Shown: positions 35,493 through 44,782 of the stretch, in pieces
Numbering within the stretch: the first letter of the stretch is position 1
Layout: each line of letters starts with the position of its first letter
Assembly: GCF_003671495.1 (NCBI RefSeq)
Contig: NZ_RCHN01000042.1
Span: 1 to 64,000 of the forward strand
Length of the DNA: 64,000 nt
Reading direction: 5' to 3'
From: Ketobacter sp.
GTDB taxonomy: Bacteria; Pseudomonadota; Gammaproteobacteria; Pseudomonadales; Ketobacteraceae
Translations under genes and position numbers: made by a program
The notes under the pieces: generated by a model
What the model saw: the letters and a program-made list of their open reading frames with translations, nothing else
Told to the model about the DNA's origin: nothing
The model's database searches: none

Positions 35493-37436
35493 ATGAGTTT
35501 CTATCAGAATCAGGACAACGCCCGCCGCAAGACCGGGCTGTTGATCTTTTACTTTGTGAGCGCAGTGGTCCTGATTGTGGCCGCAGTGAATCTGTCCCTG
35601 TTCGTGGTGTTTGCGTTCTCCGGCGAGTCTGGCCTGTCTCTGGGGCAATGGGTACGAAGCCCCCTGTGCTGGGGTCTGGCTGCAGTCACCCTGGGTGCCA
35701 TCGTGTTTGGCAGTCTGTTGCGGCTGGCACAACTGAGCAAAGGTGGCGTTTCGGTGGCACTGATGGCCGGAGGCACCCCGTTGGACCCGGCCACAACACG
35801 CCCGCAAGAAAAGGTCTTGCAGAACGTGGTGGAGGAAATGGCCATTGCCTCCGGCACTCCGGTACCCCGTATTTTTGTGATGCGGGATGAACCGGCGATC
35901 AACGCCTTTGTGGCCGGCACCGAATCCAGGAATACCGTGTTGGCGGTGACCCAGGGCTGCCTGGACAAGCTGACCCGGGATGAATTACAGGGCGTCATCG
36001 GCCATGAGTTCTCTCATATCCTGAACGGAGACATGAAACTGAATGTGCGTCTGATCGGCATACTGGCCGGGATCCTGTTCATCGGCCAGATCGGGGAATT
36101 TCTGTTGCGCGGGCAATCCCGCCGTCATTACTACGGGCGCCGTTCCAATAAAGAAGGCAATCAGTTGATTCCCCTCGGGCTGGCCCTGATGGTGATTGGC
36201 TATGTGGGACTGTTTTTCGGACGCCTGATCAAAGCTGCCATCTCACGTCAACGGGAATTCCTGGCGGACGCTTCCTCTGTCCAGTTCACCCGCAACCCGG
36301 AAGGCATCGCCAGCGCCCTGTACGCCATTCAACATTACTCCGGCCAGAGCCTGTTACTGAACGCCCACGCCGAAGACATGAACCACATGTGTTTCGGCGA
36401 AACCGTTACCATGCATTTGAGCGGACTGTTGGCTACCCACCCACCCATTGAAGACCGCATTCGCACCATTGATAACGGCTTGCTGCCCCGACTCAAAGCC
36501 CGTTTCCGTAAACGGGCGGAAGCCGACTCCCACCAGGTGCCTGCTGCCGCAGAGTCTGCGTCAACAACGCTGCCTACATCAGCAGCGCCGGCAACCGCAG
36601 CGCCTGCGCTGTCCGTAGCGGCCTCCGGCTTTACGGGCTCGCACCCTATTAAAGCCGATGCCGCGCACATCAAAGCGTCTGTGGGCCGCCCCACACCGGA
36701 GCACGTCGACTACGCCCAACGCCTGCATCAACAGATTCCTCCAAATTTACAGAGCCTCGCCCACCAGCAACACTCGGCGGATGCGGTGCTCTATGGGTTG
36801 CTGTTACTGGAGTCACCGGAGATCACCCGCCTGCCAGTGGCCCTGCCTGCAGAGTCTCTGGCCTTGCGCGACGAGCTGACGGCCTCCTCTGCGCTGATCC
36901 GCCTACCGTTGCTGGACATCTGCCTGGCGACCCTTAAAACGGCGGATGCGGAGCGCCGGCAAACCATCATCAAAAACTCGGTGGACCTGATCAAGCTGGA
37001 TCGCAAAATCACCTTGTCGGAGTTTGTCGCGTGTTTTCTGATTCAGCAAAGCCTGTCTGACATCAAGCGCCCGCAGCGGAGCATCAAAAGCTACCAGCCT
37101 CTGGAGCCCGCCCTGGCCACGCTATTCAGCGCCTTGGTGCAGGTCAGCGGCGACAGCAAAGACCAGCAGGCGGATAACTTTCAGAACATCATGCAGTACT
37201 ATTGCCAGCGCGATTATTCCAGCCAGTTGCAACAGCCTCCCAGTCCAAAAGGGTTGAACCAGGCTCTGCAACAACTGAAACGGTTGACGCCGTTACTGAA
37301 ACAGCCGGTGGTGGACGCCTGTGTGGATTGCATTCTGCATGATGGCAAAGCGGTACTGAAGGAAGTGGAGCTATTGCGAGCCATTTGCGAAGCCCTGGAG
37401 TGCCCACTGCCCCCGCTGATCATCCAGGGTGATTGA
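35493..37436 (+). CDS. M48 family membrane metalloprotease with TerB-like C-terminal extension
   Basis: The N-terminal half is HtpX-like: two membrane helices (about 15-42 and 57-78), the zinc motif HEFSH (171-175), further helices (about 188-200 and 220-240) and the third ligand Glu in QREFLADASS. After an alanine/proline/threonine-rich linker (about 345-400) comes a helical region to residue 647. Its elements LIKLDRKITLSEFVACFL and LHDGKAVLKEVELLRAI resemble TerB-like bundles (acidic residue, then E, then hydrophobic helix); this is inference. Typical HtpX is about 290 residues, so the extension doubles the protein. It is cotranscribed with lemA and probably handles membrane protein quality control. 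Confidence 0.87.
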   Translation: MSFYQNQDNARRKTGLLIFYFVSAVVLIVAAVNLSLFVVFAFSGESGLSLGQWVRSPLCWGLAAVTLGAIVFGSLLRLAQLSKGGVSVALMAGGTPLDPATTRPQEKVLQNVVEEMAIASGTPVPRIFVMRDEPAINAFVAGTESRNTVLAVTQGCLDKLTRDELQGVIGHEFSHILNGDMKLNVRLIGILAGILFIGQIGEFLLRGQSRRHYYGRRSNKEGNQLIPLGLALMVIGYVGLFFGRLIKAAISRQREFLADASSVQFTRNPEGIASALYAIQHYSGQSLLLNAHAEDMNHMCFGETVTMHLSGLLATHPPIEDRIRTIDNGLLPRLKARFRKRAEADSHQVPAAAESASTTLPTSAAPATAAPALSVAASGFTGSHPIKADAAHIKASVGRPTPEHVDYAQRLHQQIPPNLQSLAHQQHSADAVLYGLLLLESPEITRLPVALPAESLALRDELTASSALIRLPLLDICLATLKTADAERRQTIIKNSVDLIKLDRKITLSEFVACFLIQQSLSDIKRPQRSIKSYQPLEPALATLFSALVQVSGDSKDQQADNFQNIMQYYCQRDYSSQLQQPPSPKGLNQALQQLKRLTPLLKQPVVDACVDCILHDGKAVLKEVELLRAICEALECPLPPLIIQGD

Positions 37437-37457
37437 CCCGGTTGCCGTGAGCCGCTC

Positions 37458-37495
37458 AGGGCGTTTATGAATCACGAGGGCGTTTCTGGATCACG
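37458..37495. repeat. 19-bp imperfect tandem duplication at the 3' end of the FemAB-like gene
   Basis: AGGGCGTTTATGAATCACG (37458-37476) is followed by AGGGCGTTTCTGGATCACG (37477-37495), with two mismatches. The duplication covers the stop codon (37472-37474) of the minus-strand gene and its last codons. Confidence 0.75.
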
Positions 37496-38617
37496 AAAGG
37501 GCAAATACTCTGCGGCGTGTTCCCGATAACGTTCCGTGTGCTCGATTTCAGCCTGCAAAAAATCCGCGATGGCATCCCGAAACGCGGAGTGGGCAATCCA
37601 GTGCCAGGATTGTGTCGGAACCGGCTCAAAGCCCCGCAGCAATTTATGCTCACCCTGGGTACCCGGATCAAAGCGCTGCAAACCCCGCTCAATACAAAAC
37701 TCGATGCCCTGATAAAAGCAGGCTTCGAAATGCAGGCAGTCTATCTCCTGCAAGGCCCCCCAATGACGCCCGTACAGAGTGGTGTCGTCAAAAAAACAGA
37801 TCGCAGCCGCCACCAGACGGCCGTCGCGGTGAGCCTGCACCATCATAATGTTGTGTGCCAACGCCGTACCCACGCGCAGAAAGAAATCCAATGTCAGATA
37901 CGGACTCATGCCGCGCTCATGATAGGTATTGCAATAGCAGGCATAGAATTCGATCCAATCCTTTTCCCCCAGCTCATGCCCCAGCCTGCGCTGCAGGGTC
38001 ACCCCCTGTTCCAGCACTTTGCTGCGCTCCCGACGCATGCTCTTGCGTTTACGCGATTTCATCTGCGCCAGAAAGTCATCAAAATGACTGTAGCCCTGAT
38101 TGCGCCAGTGAAACTGGGTATCACGGCGCACCAATGCGGTGGTATCCGGCACCGGCAAAGCCGTCCGCTCGCTGAATAACAGGTGCCAGCTGGACGCCTG
38201 CCCGTCCCGCAACAGACGCTCAATATGATCCTTGGCCAGGGCCCACAAACGGGACTCGTCTGCACCGGGTTTTACCCACCAGCGCGGCCCCTGGCTGGGG
38301 GTAAAAGGAATGGCGGTCACCAGCTTGGGATAGTAATTCAACCCATGGCGGTGATAGGCGCTGGCCCAGCTCTGATCAAATACGAACTCCCCCCAGGAGT
38401 GCGTCTTGGTGTAGAGCGGCAGGAAGAACACCGGCTCGCCCTGGTCTTCGATCCACACATGACAAGGTTGCCAGCCCTGCGCCGGCGTGACACAGCCAGA
38501 TTCTTCCAGCGCCCCGAGAAAGGCCGAACAGAAGAAAGGGTTTTGCTGCGGACGGCACAGTGCTCCAGTCAACTCCCCTGGCAAATCAACAAAACGCTGC
38601 TCAATGTGTACCCGCAT
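37472..38617 (-). CDS. FemAB-like / peptidogalycan biosynthesis GNAT-fold protein
   Basis: The 381 residues match the FemAB_like (DUF482) family of GNAT-fold proteins. Marks are the N-terminal NPFFCSAFLGALEESG, KSRKRKSMRRERSKVLEQG in the middle, and YGRHWGALQEIDCLHFEACFYQGIEFCIERG followed by FDPGTQGEHKLLRGFEP. The role is unproven; the family was named for a link to cell-wall amino-acid transfer. It is cytosolic, with no signal peptide. The gene is convergent with the M48 protease gene, and its 3' end carries a short tandem duplication. A 12-bp palindrome (GATCAATTGATC, 38630-38641) lies just upstream. Confidence 0.82.
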   Translation of the reverse strand: MRVHIEQRFVDLPGELTGALCRPQQNPFFCSAFLGALEESGCVTPAQGWQPCHVWIEDQGEPVFFLPLYTKTHSWGEFVFDQSWASAYHRHGLNYYPKLVTAIPFTPSQGPRWWVKPGADESRLWALAKDHIERLLRDGQASSWHLLFSERTALPVPDTTALVRRDTQFHWRNQGYSHFDDFLAQMKSRKRKSMRRERSKVLEQGVTLQRRLGHELGEKDWIEFYACYCNTYHERGMSPYLTLDFFLRVGTALAHNIMMVQAHRDGRLVAAAICFFDDTTLYGRHWGALQEIDCLHFEACFYQGIEFCIERGLQRFDPGTQGEHKLLRGFEPVPTQSWHWIAHSAFRDAIADFLQAEIEHTERYREHAAEYLPFRDPETPS

Positions 38618-38829
38618 TGGTAATCACCTGATCAATTGATCCTCAACTGTAAAGCGAACATAACAATTTAGTTGATCTTTTCCTCAAACATGGTACTAAA
38701 TTACAGAAAGAAGAGAACAACCAATAATATCCAATAAGAAAAAGGTCCTAAGCACAATGAGCATGTCAGGGAATGCACGAACCGCAATGGCGCCAACGGT
38801 CGAGCCAATGGCAACTAAAGGATGGAATT

Positions 38830-39144
38830 ATGAGCTTGTTCCAGAACAAATCGGATTATTTCTTAAAGGGTGAAGACCAGCTAGACGTTTTCCACCTGGG
38901 GCCCCACGGCTGCGACGTGATGTTCAGTCGTTATGAAGCCGGTACCGAGGTCCATTCCGCCACCAACTCCACCCTCTCCAAATGCCTGGTTGTCCAGGGC
39001 CGGCTCACCGTCACCCAGCAGGGCCTTACCCGTCATTATGGTACCGGCGACTGGTACGAAGTGCCTGCCATGACGGAACACGATATTCATTACCTCAGCG
39101 ATTGTTCCATTATCGAGTTCTGGTTTGATCCTCCGGCACCCTGA
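38830..39144 (+). CDS. Small cupin-domain protein
   Basis: This 104-residue single-cupin protein reads SRYEAGTEVHSATNSTLSKCLVVQGRLTV, then HYGTGDWYEVPAMTEHDIHYLSDCSIIEFWF. Histidines at the usual metal positions are only partly kept (VHSATN and EHDIHY). Function is unknown; such proteins may bind metals or small sugars. ATG 38830 has AAAGGAT eight bases upstream. A short overlapping frame (38757-38873) with a weaker start site covers this start codon. Confidence 0.75.
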   Translation: MSLFQNKSDYFLKGEDQLDVFHLGPHGCDVMFSRYEAGTEVHSATNSTLSKCLVVQGRLTVTQQGLTRHYGTGDWYEVPAMTEHDIHYLSDCSIIEFWFDPPAP

Positions 39145-39200
39145 GCCCCGTTGCCTGCTCTGACCACACTGCGTTATGCTGCCGGGGCAAGGAGTACGCC

Positions 39201-39800
39201 ATGGACAACAAACCTTTCTCTCAAGCCTGCGAAAACAACAAACTGCCCATCCTTGAGGTTCTGCAACGCCACTTGACCACCCCCGCCAGCCTGCTCGAAG
39301 TGGGTAGCGGCACAGGCCAGCATGCTGCTTTTTTTTCCGGACAGCTGCCCCATATTCAGTGGCATCCCAGTGACGTGGCTGACAACCTTACGGGCATCCG
39401 GGCCTGGTGTGATGAAGCCGGTCACCCTAATCTGCACGCGCCCATCAGCTTTGACGTCACGCAACAGAACGCTGTGCCCGGCCCCCGGGATCACCTGTTT
39501 TCCGCCAACACGCTTCACATCATGAGCTGGCCCGCCGTTGCAGCCTTCTTCGAACGGGTACCCGCCTTGGTGAAACCCACTGGCTATGTGATTATCTACG
39601 GACCGTTCAAATACAATGGAGAGTTTACCAGCGACAGCAACGCCCGTTTTGACCTGTGGCTGAAAGCGCGCGGTGCCCATCAGGGTATTCGGGATTTCGA
39701 AGCCATTGCCAGCTTGGCAACACAAGCCGGACTGCGATGGGTGGAAGATGTCAGGATGCCTGCCAATAACCAGACCCTGGTCTGGCAAAAGGCCCCCTAA
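39201..39800 (+). CDS. DUF938-family SAM-dependent methyltransferase
   Basis: The 199 residues show a class I methyltransferase core: SLLEVGSGTGQHAAFF is the SAM-binding motif I, HPSDVADN motif II and YGPFKYNGEFTSDSNARFD the family-specific segment. The start MDNKPFSQACENNKLPILEVL is also typical of DUF938. The methyl acceptor is unknown. AAGGAG lies seven bases before the ATG. It follows the cupin gene by 56 bases and may share its transcript. Confidence 0.85.
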   Translation: MDNKPFSQACENNKLPILEVLQRHLTTPASLLEVGSGTGQHAAFFSGQLPHIQWHPSDVADNLTGIRAWCDEAGHPNLHAPISFDVTQQNAVPGPRDHLFSANTLHIMSWPAVAAFFERVPALVKPTGYVIIYGPFKYNGEFTSDSNARFDLWLKARGAHQGIRDFEAIASLATQAGLRWVEDVRMPANNQTLVWQKAP

Positions 39801-39898
39801 TGGGTGCTCAACCGGACTAAAGCGCTATACTGACCCGACTAATACCGGTATCCTACCTTGACTATTAATCCGAACAAAAACCATTCAGAGTTATTGCA

Positions 39899-41215
39899 TT
39901 GACAGAACCGAACAGCAACATGACGGACACCGAAAGCAAATCAGAACCAAGCACCCTTCGCTTCAAAGATCTGAACCTGGTATCCACCCTGCAGCAGGGT
40001 ATTGACGATCTGGGTTTCGAGTTCGCCACCCCCATTCAAGCGCTTTCCCTGCCCCACAGCCTGCAAGGCAAGGATGTGATCGGCAAGGCACAGACCGGCA
40101 CCGGCAAGACCGCGGCCTTCCTCATCACCGTGATCAATCGCTTGTTGAAAGAGCCGGAGCAGGAGGAGCGCTATAACGGCGAACCAAGAGCACTGATCCT
40201 GGCGCCCACCCGGGAGCTGGCGTTGCAGATTGAGAAAGACGCCAAGGCCCTGGTGAAGCACACCCACCTGGGTCTGCTCAGCATCGTGGGGGGCATGGAC
40301 TACCAGAAGCAACAACGCCGCCTGCAAAACGAGATCATCGACATTGTGGTGGGCACACCGGGCCGACTGATCGACTTTGTGCGCAGCAAAGACCTGTTCC
40401 TCAGCGAAACCGAAATTCTGGTTATCGACGAAGCCGACCGCATGCTGGACATGGGCTTCATACCGGACGTAAAACGCCTGATCCGGGAAACCCCGTTCAA
40501 GGAGTATCGGCAGACCCTGATGTTCAGCGCCACCTTCACCCAGGACATCATGAACCTGTCCTCCAGTTGGACCATCAACGCAGAGCAACTGGAGGTGGAA
40601 TCGGAATCCGTGGCCGCCGCCAGTGTGGACCAGAAGGTCTACATCGTCACCACCGATGAGAAATTCACACTACTCTACAACCTGATCACCCAGAACCAGC
40701 TGGAACGGGTAATGATTTTCGCCAACCGGCGGGATGAAACCCGGGATCTGACCCACAAACTGCGGGATTACGGCATCAAGTGCGCCACCCTTTCCGGCGA
40801 CGTGCCACAACACAAGCGCATCAAGGTGCTGGAAGGATTCCGTGAAGGCAACATTCGGGTGATGGTGGCCACCGACGTGGCTGGCCGGGGCATTCACATA
40901 GACGGCATCAGTCACGTTGTGAACTATTCCCTGCCGGAAGATCCGGAGGATTATGTGCATCGGATCGGACGAACCGGCCGCGCCGGGAAGACCGGCACCA
41001 GTGTCAGCTTCGCCTGCGAAGAAGATGCATTCCAACTGCCTGCCATTGAAGAGTTACTGGGAGCCAAGCTGGATTGTTCGCAACCGGAAGCCGAGCTGTT
41101 GCAGGCCATTCCGGAGCCGGAAGTCAGCCCGGAGCGTGAGGCGCAACGCAAGAGTCACCAGCACGACAACCAGCGGCGGCGACGGCGACGCCCGCGCCGG
41201 ACCAACAACGGTTAA
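39899..41215 (+). CDS. rhlB: DEAD-box RNA helicase RhlB
   Basis: This ATP-dependent RNA helicase acts in the RNA degradosome with RNase E in related bacteria. All core motifs are present: Q motif ([11 protein letters not shown]), [18 protein letters not shown] ([10 protein letters not shown]), SAT (MFSATF), and [10 protein letters not shown]. The 438 residues end in an Arg-rich tail ([13 protein letters not shown]), as in RhlB, which helps RNA binding. The start is either TTG 39899, with AGAG eight bases upstream, or ATG 39920, which has no ribosome binding site; I prefer the TTG. A strong terminator follows. Confidence 0.93.
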   Translation: MTEPNSNMTDTESKSEPSTLRFKDLNLVSTLQQGIDDLGFEFATPIQALSLPHSLQGKDVIGKAQTGTGKTAAFLITVINRLLKEPEQEERYNGEPRALILAPTRELALQIEKDAKALVKHTHLGLLSIVGGMDYQKQQRRLQNEIIDIVVGTPGRLIDFVRSKDLFLSETEILVIDEADRMLDMGFIPDVKRLIRETPFKEYRQTLMFSATFTQDIMNLSSSWTINAEQLEVESESVAAASVDQKVYIVTTDEKFTLLYNLITQNQLERVMIFANRRDETRDLTHKLRDYGIKCATLSGDVPQHKRIKVLEGFREGNIRVMVATDVAGRGIHIDGISHVVNYSLPEDPEDYVHRIGRTGRAGKTGTSVSFACEEDAFQLPAIEELLGAKLDCSQPEAELLQAIPEPEVSPEREAQRKSHQHDNQRRRRRRPRRTNNG

Positions 41216-41240
41216 CGGCACCGCCAACACGCCACAAATA

Positions 41241-41269
41241 AAAACGCCCGGCACAAGCCGGGCGTTTTT
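41241..41269. terminator. Bidirectional intrinsic terminator rhlB/marR
   Basis: The stem AAAACGCCCGGC/GCCGGGCGTTTT (41241-41252 and 41257-41268) has a four-base loop, with a T run on the plus side and an A run on the minus side. It ends rhlB and, on the other strand, the MarR-family gene. Confidence 0.9.
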
Positions 41270-41291
41270 CTGAGCGTTCAGGCTGCCACAA

Positions 41292-41744
41292 TCAGACTGG
41301 CTGGAACGGGTCACCCCACTCCTGGGCCAGCGCTTCACGCAGGGCCACAACGCGCTCGGTTCCAATTCGATTGGACAGAGAGCTTTCAATTTCCTGCAGG
41401 GCACTCACGGTGGCACCACCGACTTCCTTGCCCTTTTCGGTGTACACCACCACTTTGGCGCGACGATCAGTGGGGTCCGGTTGCAGAGTCAGGTATCCCA
41501 GCTCCACCATCTCATTAATCGTCTGATGAATCGCTTGTCGGGTGACACCTACTCGGGAGGCGATTTCGGAGGGACGGGTCACGCCTTCGCTGATATTCAC
41601 AAATACCAGGGACTGGGCGCGGGTAATGCTGGGCCAGCCCTGCTTTTTCAGCGCGTTTTGCAAGCCTTCGTCGGCCCAGTAAAAGGCTCGCATGAACAGT
41701 TGAGCCAGATTTGTTTCAATGGAGCTGTGTCCAAGTTCAGACAT
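41292..41744 (-). CDS. MarR-family transcriptional regulator
   Basis: This 150-residue winged-helix protein has a recognition helix (VTRPSEIASRVGVTRQAIHQTINEMVELGYL) and the wing DPTDRRAKVVVYTEKG. It lacks other domains. MarR proteins act as dimers that respond to phenolic or lipid ligands or oxidants; the effector is unknown. AAGGGT lies nine bases before the ATG. The acyltransferase gene (stop at 41766) is upstream on the same strand with a 21-base gap, so the two are likely cotranscribed. Confidence 0.9.
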   Translation of the reverse strand: MSELGHSSIETNLAQLFMRAFYWADEGLQNALKKQGWPSITRAQSLVFVNISEGVTRPSEIASRVGVTRQAIHQTINEMVELGYLTLQPDPTDRRAKVVVYTEKGKEVGGATVSALQEIESSLSNRIGTERVVALREALAQEWGDPFQPV

Positions 41745-41765
41745 ACTTCATACCCTTATTGCTAG

Positions 41766-42674
41766 CTAATTACCAAAAACGGATTGCTGTTTGATCGTTG
41801 TGATCAAGGTGTCCTTTTCCTGCCATAACTGATTTACCCAAGCCTGGAACTCCGCACGGAACGCACTATCGTTTTCATAGTCGCCGCAACTGAATTGCTC
41901 GGGAATGGGACGCTCGACAACCTGTACCGTCAGGTGGCGAACCCGACCGCAGAGCAGGTCCCAAAATCCAATGGTCTCGTCGTGATAGACAATGGTTACG
42001 TCCAACATGGAACGCAACTGCCCCCCCATGGCCGACAACACAAAGGCAATGCCCCCAGATTTTGGCTTTAGTAAATTCTGGTAGGGAGATTCCTGCGCAT
42101 CGTGTTTGGCCTGTGTAAACCGGGTTCCCTCCAGGAAATTCATCACCGACACCGGCAGCTCCTTGAATTTTTCGCAGGCTTTACGGGTCGTTTCCAAATC
42201 CTTTCCCTTCATTTCCGGGTGCTTTTCCAGGAATTCTTTGCTGTAACGTTTCATAAAAGGAAAATCCAGCGCCCACCAGGCCACCCCCATCAGTGGTACC
42301 CATATCAGCTCCTGCTTGAGGAAAAACTTCAACATAGGTATGCGTCGATTGAATACCTGCTGCAGGATCAAAATGTCACTCCAGCTCTGGTGGTTACAGC
42401 TCACCAGATACCAACCGTGGTAATGCAATCCCTCAGTGCCCCGCACATCAATCTGCAGACGCCCTGACAGGGACAACGCGAAACTGTTCACCGACATCCA
42501 GTTCTCTGCAATCTTGATCAACAGCCAGACGCACAGTTTGCCCCAGGCCCGGATGGGGATGATCAGTTTCAACAATGTTATGAACAACAGCGGCACTACT
42601 GAAATTATGGTGTTCAGCGCCATAACCAAAAACGCCAGCAAGCCACGAACAGGGGCTGGCAAAAAAGACAACAT
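41766..42674 (-). CDS. Membrane acyltransferase (PlsC/YihG-like)
   Basis: This 302-residue lysophosphatidic-acid-type acyltransferase has N-terminal hydrophobic helices (about 8-50), the catalytic HX4D box NHQSWSD and the substrate motif FLEGTRFT. The wording CNHQSWSDILILQQVFN and PFMKRYSKEFLEKHPEMKGKD resembles E. coli YihG. It adds fatty acyl groups to lysophospholipids in the inner membrane. ATG 42674 begins MLSFLPAPVRG; a longer frame from 42731 has no support. The MarR-like gene follows and could control or sense lipid composition. Confidence 0.87.
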   Translation of the reverse strand: MLSFLPAPVRGLLAFLVMALNTIISVVPLLFITLLKLIIPIRAWGKLCVWLLIKIAENWMSVNSFALSLSGRLQIDVRGTEGLHYHGWYLVSCNHQSWSDILILQQVFNRRIPMLKFFLKQELIWVPLMGVAWWALDFPFMKRYSKEFLEKHPEMKGKDLETTRKACEKFKELPVSVMNFLEGTRFTQAKHDAQESPYQNLLKPKSGGIAFVLSAMGGQLRSMLDVTIVYHDETIGFWDLLCGRVRHLTVQVVERPIPEQFSCGDYENDSAFRAEFQAWVNQLWQEKDTLITTIKQQSVFGN

Positions 42675-43192
42675 GTCCTTGCGTTCTCCCAAACAAATGT
42701 CGCTGCTAAATCGAGCCAGCGGCCTCAGCAAATCTGGCTTTGCGGCGCGACAAACCGCGGGCCCCCTTAGTAAAGAGGCCGCACATTATGCCACAACGGA
42801 ACGAAAACTGAACCGCGAATTTGAAGAGTTTTTTGTCTTTTTCGGCCACAAAAATGCAGTAAACGTCAACAATTTACCAAAGTGGATTGGGTATTGGTGA
42901 TTGTCCGCAGAGTCACGTTTTGAAGAAATGAATGAGGGTGATTGCAGTCAGATTCCCCCCTTTTAAGCAGCACGGGGATTCACAAATCAGCAGCCGGATA
43001 AACATGTATACATAAATAAACCTAACAGCCTATATGTGTGCCGAAAGTTCGACTATATTTAATATGGAATGGAGTCAAATTTGAGATAATTCATTGGTTT
43101 AGAGGGATTTTGTCATTTCCTTATGCGCTTCTCGCGCTAAAGGGCCCATTACAAACTCCAAGTCATTTCGTAGGCACTATACAGGTAGCTAC
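42675..43192. other. Intergenic region acyltransferase/cysteine-repeat protein
   Basis: A 518-base divergent gap becomes clearly AT-rich from about 42780. It has no ORF with a fitting ribosome binding site, no RNA gene and no repeat that I can support. A TATA-rich tract at about 43050-43075 and TATACA at about 43179 are possible promoter elements; no confident -35 was found. Confidence 0.5.
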
Positions 43193-44623
43193 ATGAAGGT
43201 TGATTTCAAACATTTTTCTCCCATCCTGATCACCTGTTTATTTCTGACTCCCGGCATTGCGGTTGCAGATAAATTCGATGACGCCGTAAACGAATACATC
43301 AAGGGATACAAGGAGTGTACTGAGGCGAACACGCTGCGCACCACCAACCTGGCCGGAGCCAAGCGCAAGTTCGACGTCTACCTGAAACAGCTGGATCGGG
43401 CCAAATCCATTGACCCTTCCATTCTGAACACCACTCAGCGGGACATGGACTCCAACCTGCGCTATTGCGAGCGCGTGGAAATCAATATCAAGCGGGCGGA
43501 AGCCACCCCCATTCTGGAGAAAGGGTTCACCTATTGTGACACCGCCAAGGAGTCCCTCAGGACTGGCGATGTGCCCACAGCCCAGTCCAATATGGAAGAG
43601 TACAAACGTTACCGTGATGACGCCATGATCATTACTGACAGCATCATGGAGGTGTTTGCACTGGCCTCCAAAGTCAGGGCCTGTTCGCGGGTAGAGGAAA
43701 AGCTGGCGGAAGCCATGAAGGAAGAAAACGCGCTGGTCGAAAAGATCAACGCCGCCATCCTCGGCTATCAGTCCGTTATCAGCCAGTGTGAGACGGCAAA
43801 AACCACCATCTCGTCACCGAAGTTTTCCCTGGACCAGCTGGACGACGTGAATGCCATCATGAACGAGTCGGCGAAAGCCAAGAAGACCGCTCGCCAGAAT
43901 ACCGAAGCCTTCACCCTGATGCAGGAGCAACCCAACCGCCCCCAGAGCCAGGAACTACAGAAACTGGTGGATACCGCTGCACAATGTGAAGGCCAGACCT
44001 CTGAATACATTCGCACCGCCACCAAAAACAAACGCGCGCTGGAGAAAGACATCACGGATGGGGTGGCCACGCTTAAAGCCTCCCAGGATGCCTGTGAGAA
44101 CGCCAGAAAACTTAGCAATCGTTTCGTGGCGGACGCCGACGTTGCCAAAGCAGAATCAGCCTATAAAGACTCAGCAACCCTGAAGAGCAAAGTCACCGCT
44201 GACAGCAAGCTGATCGCCACTGTGAAGCAATATCCCAACTGGAGTTCCAGTAAGCAGTTCTCCAAATTGATGAACAGCACAGAAACCTGCCAAAGGGAAA
44301 CCGCTGCCGGCATCAAAAAGGAGAAAGCTGCTTTTGCGCAGCAACAGAAAGATGCCAAGCTGAAAGCCGCACGGGATGCCGAGCTGGAAAAAGAACGCCA
44401 ACGCCTGGCAGATGAACAAGCGCGCAAAGAAGCGGAAGACGCGAAACGGCTGGCGGAGAAGAAAAAAGCCGAGGAAGAGGCCCGTCGCCGAGCGGAGGAG
44501 GAAGCCCGCCGCGCTGCCGCCCTGGACGATGTTCCCGATGACGTGGACCTGGAGGACGATGAGTTCGGCGACTTTGGTGATGAAAAGGAGAGCAGCGGAG
44601 GCTGGACAGACCTGGTGAAGTAG
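43193..44623 (+). CDS. Exported four-repeat paired-cysteine helical protein, family unknown
   Basis: The 476 residues start with a signal peptide ending near AVA-DK (residue 26). The mature protein is almost wholly helical and shows four successive units, each with one cysteine near its start and one near its end: C42/C92, C115/C164, C199/C265 and C301/C366 (spacings 50, 49, 66 and 65). Units share patterns such as YxxCxxAxxx. A long Lys/Glu/Ala coiled-coil (about 372-440) and an acidic tail (DDVPDDVDLEDDEFGDFGDE) follow. I do not recognise the family. Disulphide-clamped helical bundles in the periplasm are the natural reading. AGGTAG precedes the ATG and a strong terminator follows, so it is a single-gene unit. 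Confidence 0.75.
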   Translation: MKVDFKHFSPILITCLFLTPGIAVADKFDDAVNEYIKGYKECTEANTLRTTNLAGAKRKFDVYLKQLDRAKSIDPSILNTTQRDMDSNLRYCERVEINIKRAEATPILEKGFTYCDTAKESLRTGDVPTAQSNMEEYKRYRDDAMIITDSIMEVFALASKVRACSRVEEKLAEAMKEENALVEKINAAILGYQSVISQCETAKTTISSPKFSLDQLDDVNAIMNESAKAKKTARQNTEAFTLMQEQPNRPQSQELQKLVDTAAQCEGQTSEYIRTATKNKRALEKDITDGVATLKASQDACENARKLSNRFVADADVAKAESAYKDSATLKSKVTADSKLIATVKQYPNWSSSKQFSKLMNSTETCQRETAAGIKKEKAAFAQQQKDAKLKAARDAELEKERQRLADEQARKEAEDAKRLAEKKKAEEEARRRAEEEARRAAALDDVPDDVDLEDDEFGDFGDEKESSGGWTDLVK

Positions 44624-44640
44624 CCACGTAACAGCCCCAA

Positions 44641-44671
44641 AAAAACGCAGCCTGGCAGGCTGCGTTTTTTT
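44641..44671 (+). terminator. Intrinsic terminator after the cysteine-repeat gene
   Basis: The 7-bp stem CGCAGCC/GGCTGCG (44646-44652 and 44658-44664) with loop TGGCA is flanked by an A run and a seven-base T run. It is strong in the plus direction. Confidence 0.9.
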
Positions 44672-44716
44672 ATGGCCAATCGTTTTTGGCACAACTATCA
44701 GCTCACGCTCATAAGC

Positions 44717-44742
44717 AAAAAAAAGCCCGCGTGTTCGCGGGC
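44717..44742 (-). terminator. Intrinsic terminator of the acyl-CoA dehydrogenase gene
   Basis: The stem GCCCGCG/CGCGGGC with a TGTT loop (44725-44742) is followed on the minus strand by eight T. It lies 41 bases after the stop of the acyl-CoA dehydrogenase gene. Confidence 0.9.
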
Positions 44743-44782
44743 AAAGGACTACAGAGGGAAACTGTTTCGGGATAACCTGCGA

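Noticed and set aside
38757-38873. 39-codon frame (MSMSGNARTAMAP...) overlapping the cupin start
   Set aside because: Its AAAGG site is 13 bases away and weak; the cupin start has a better site. Could be a leader but support is thin.
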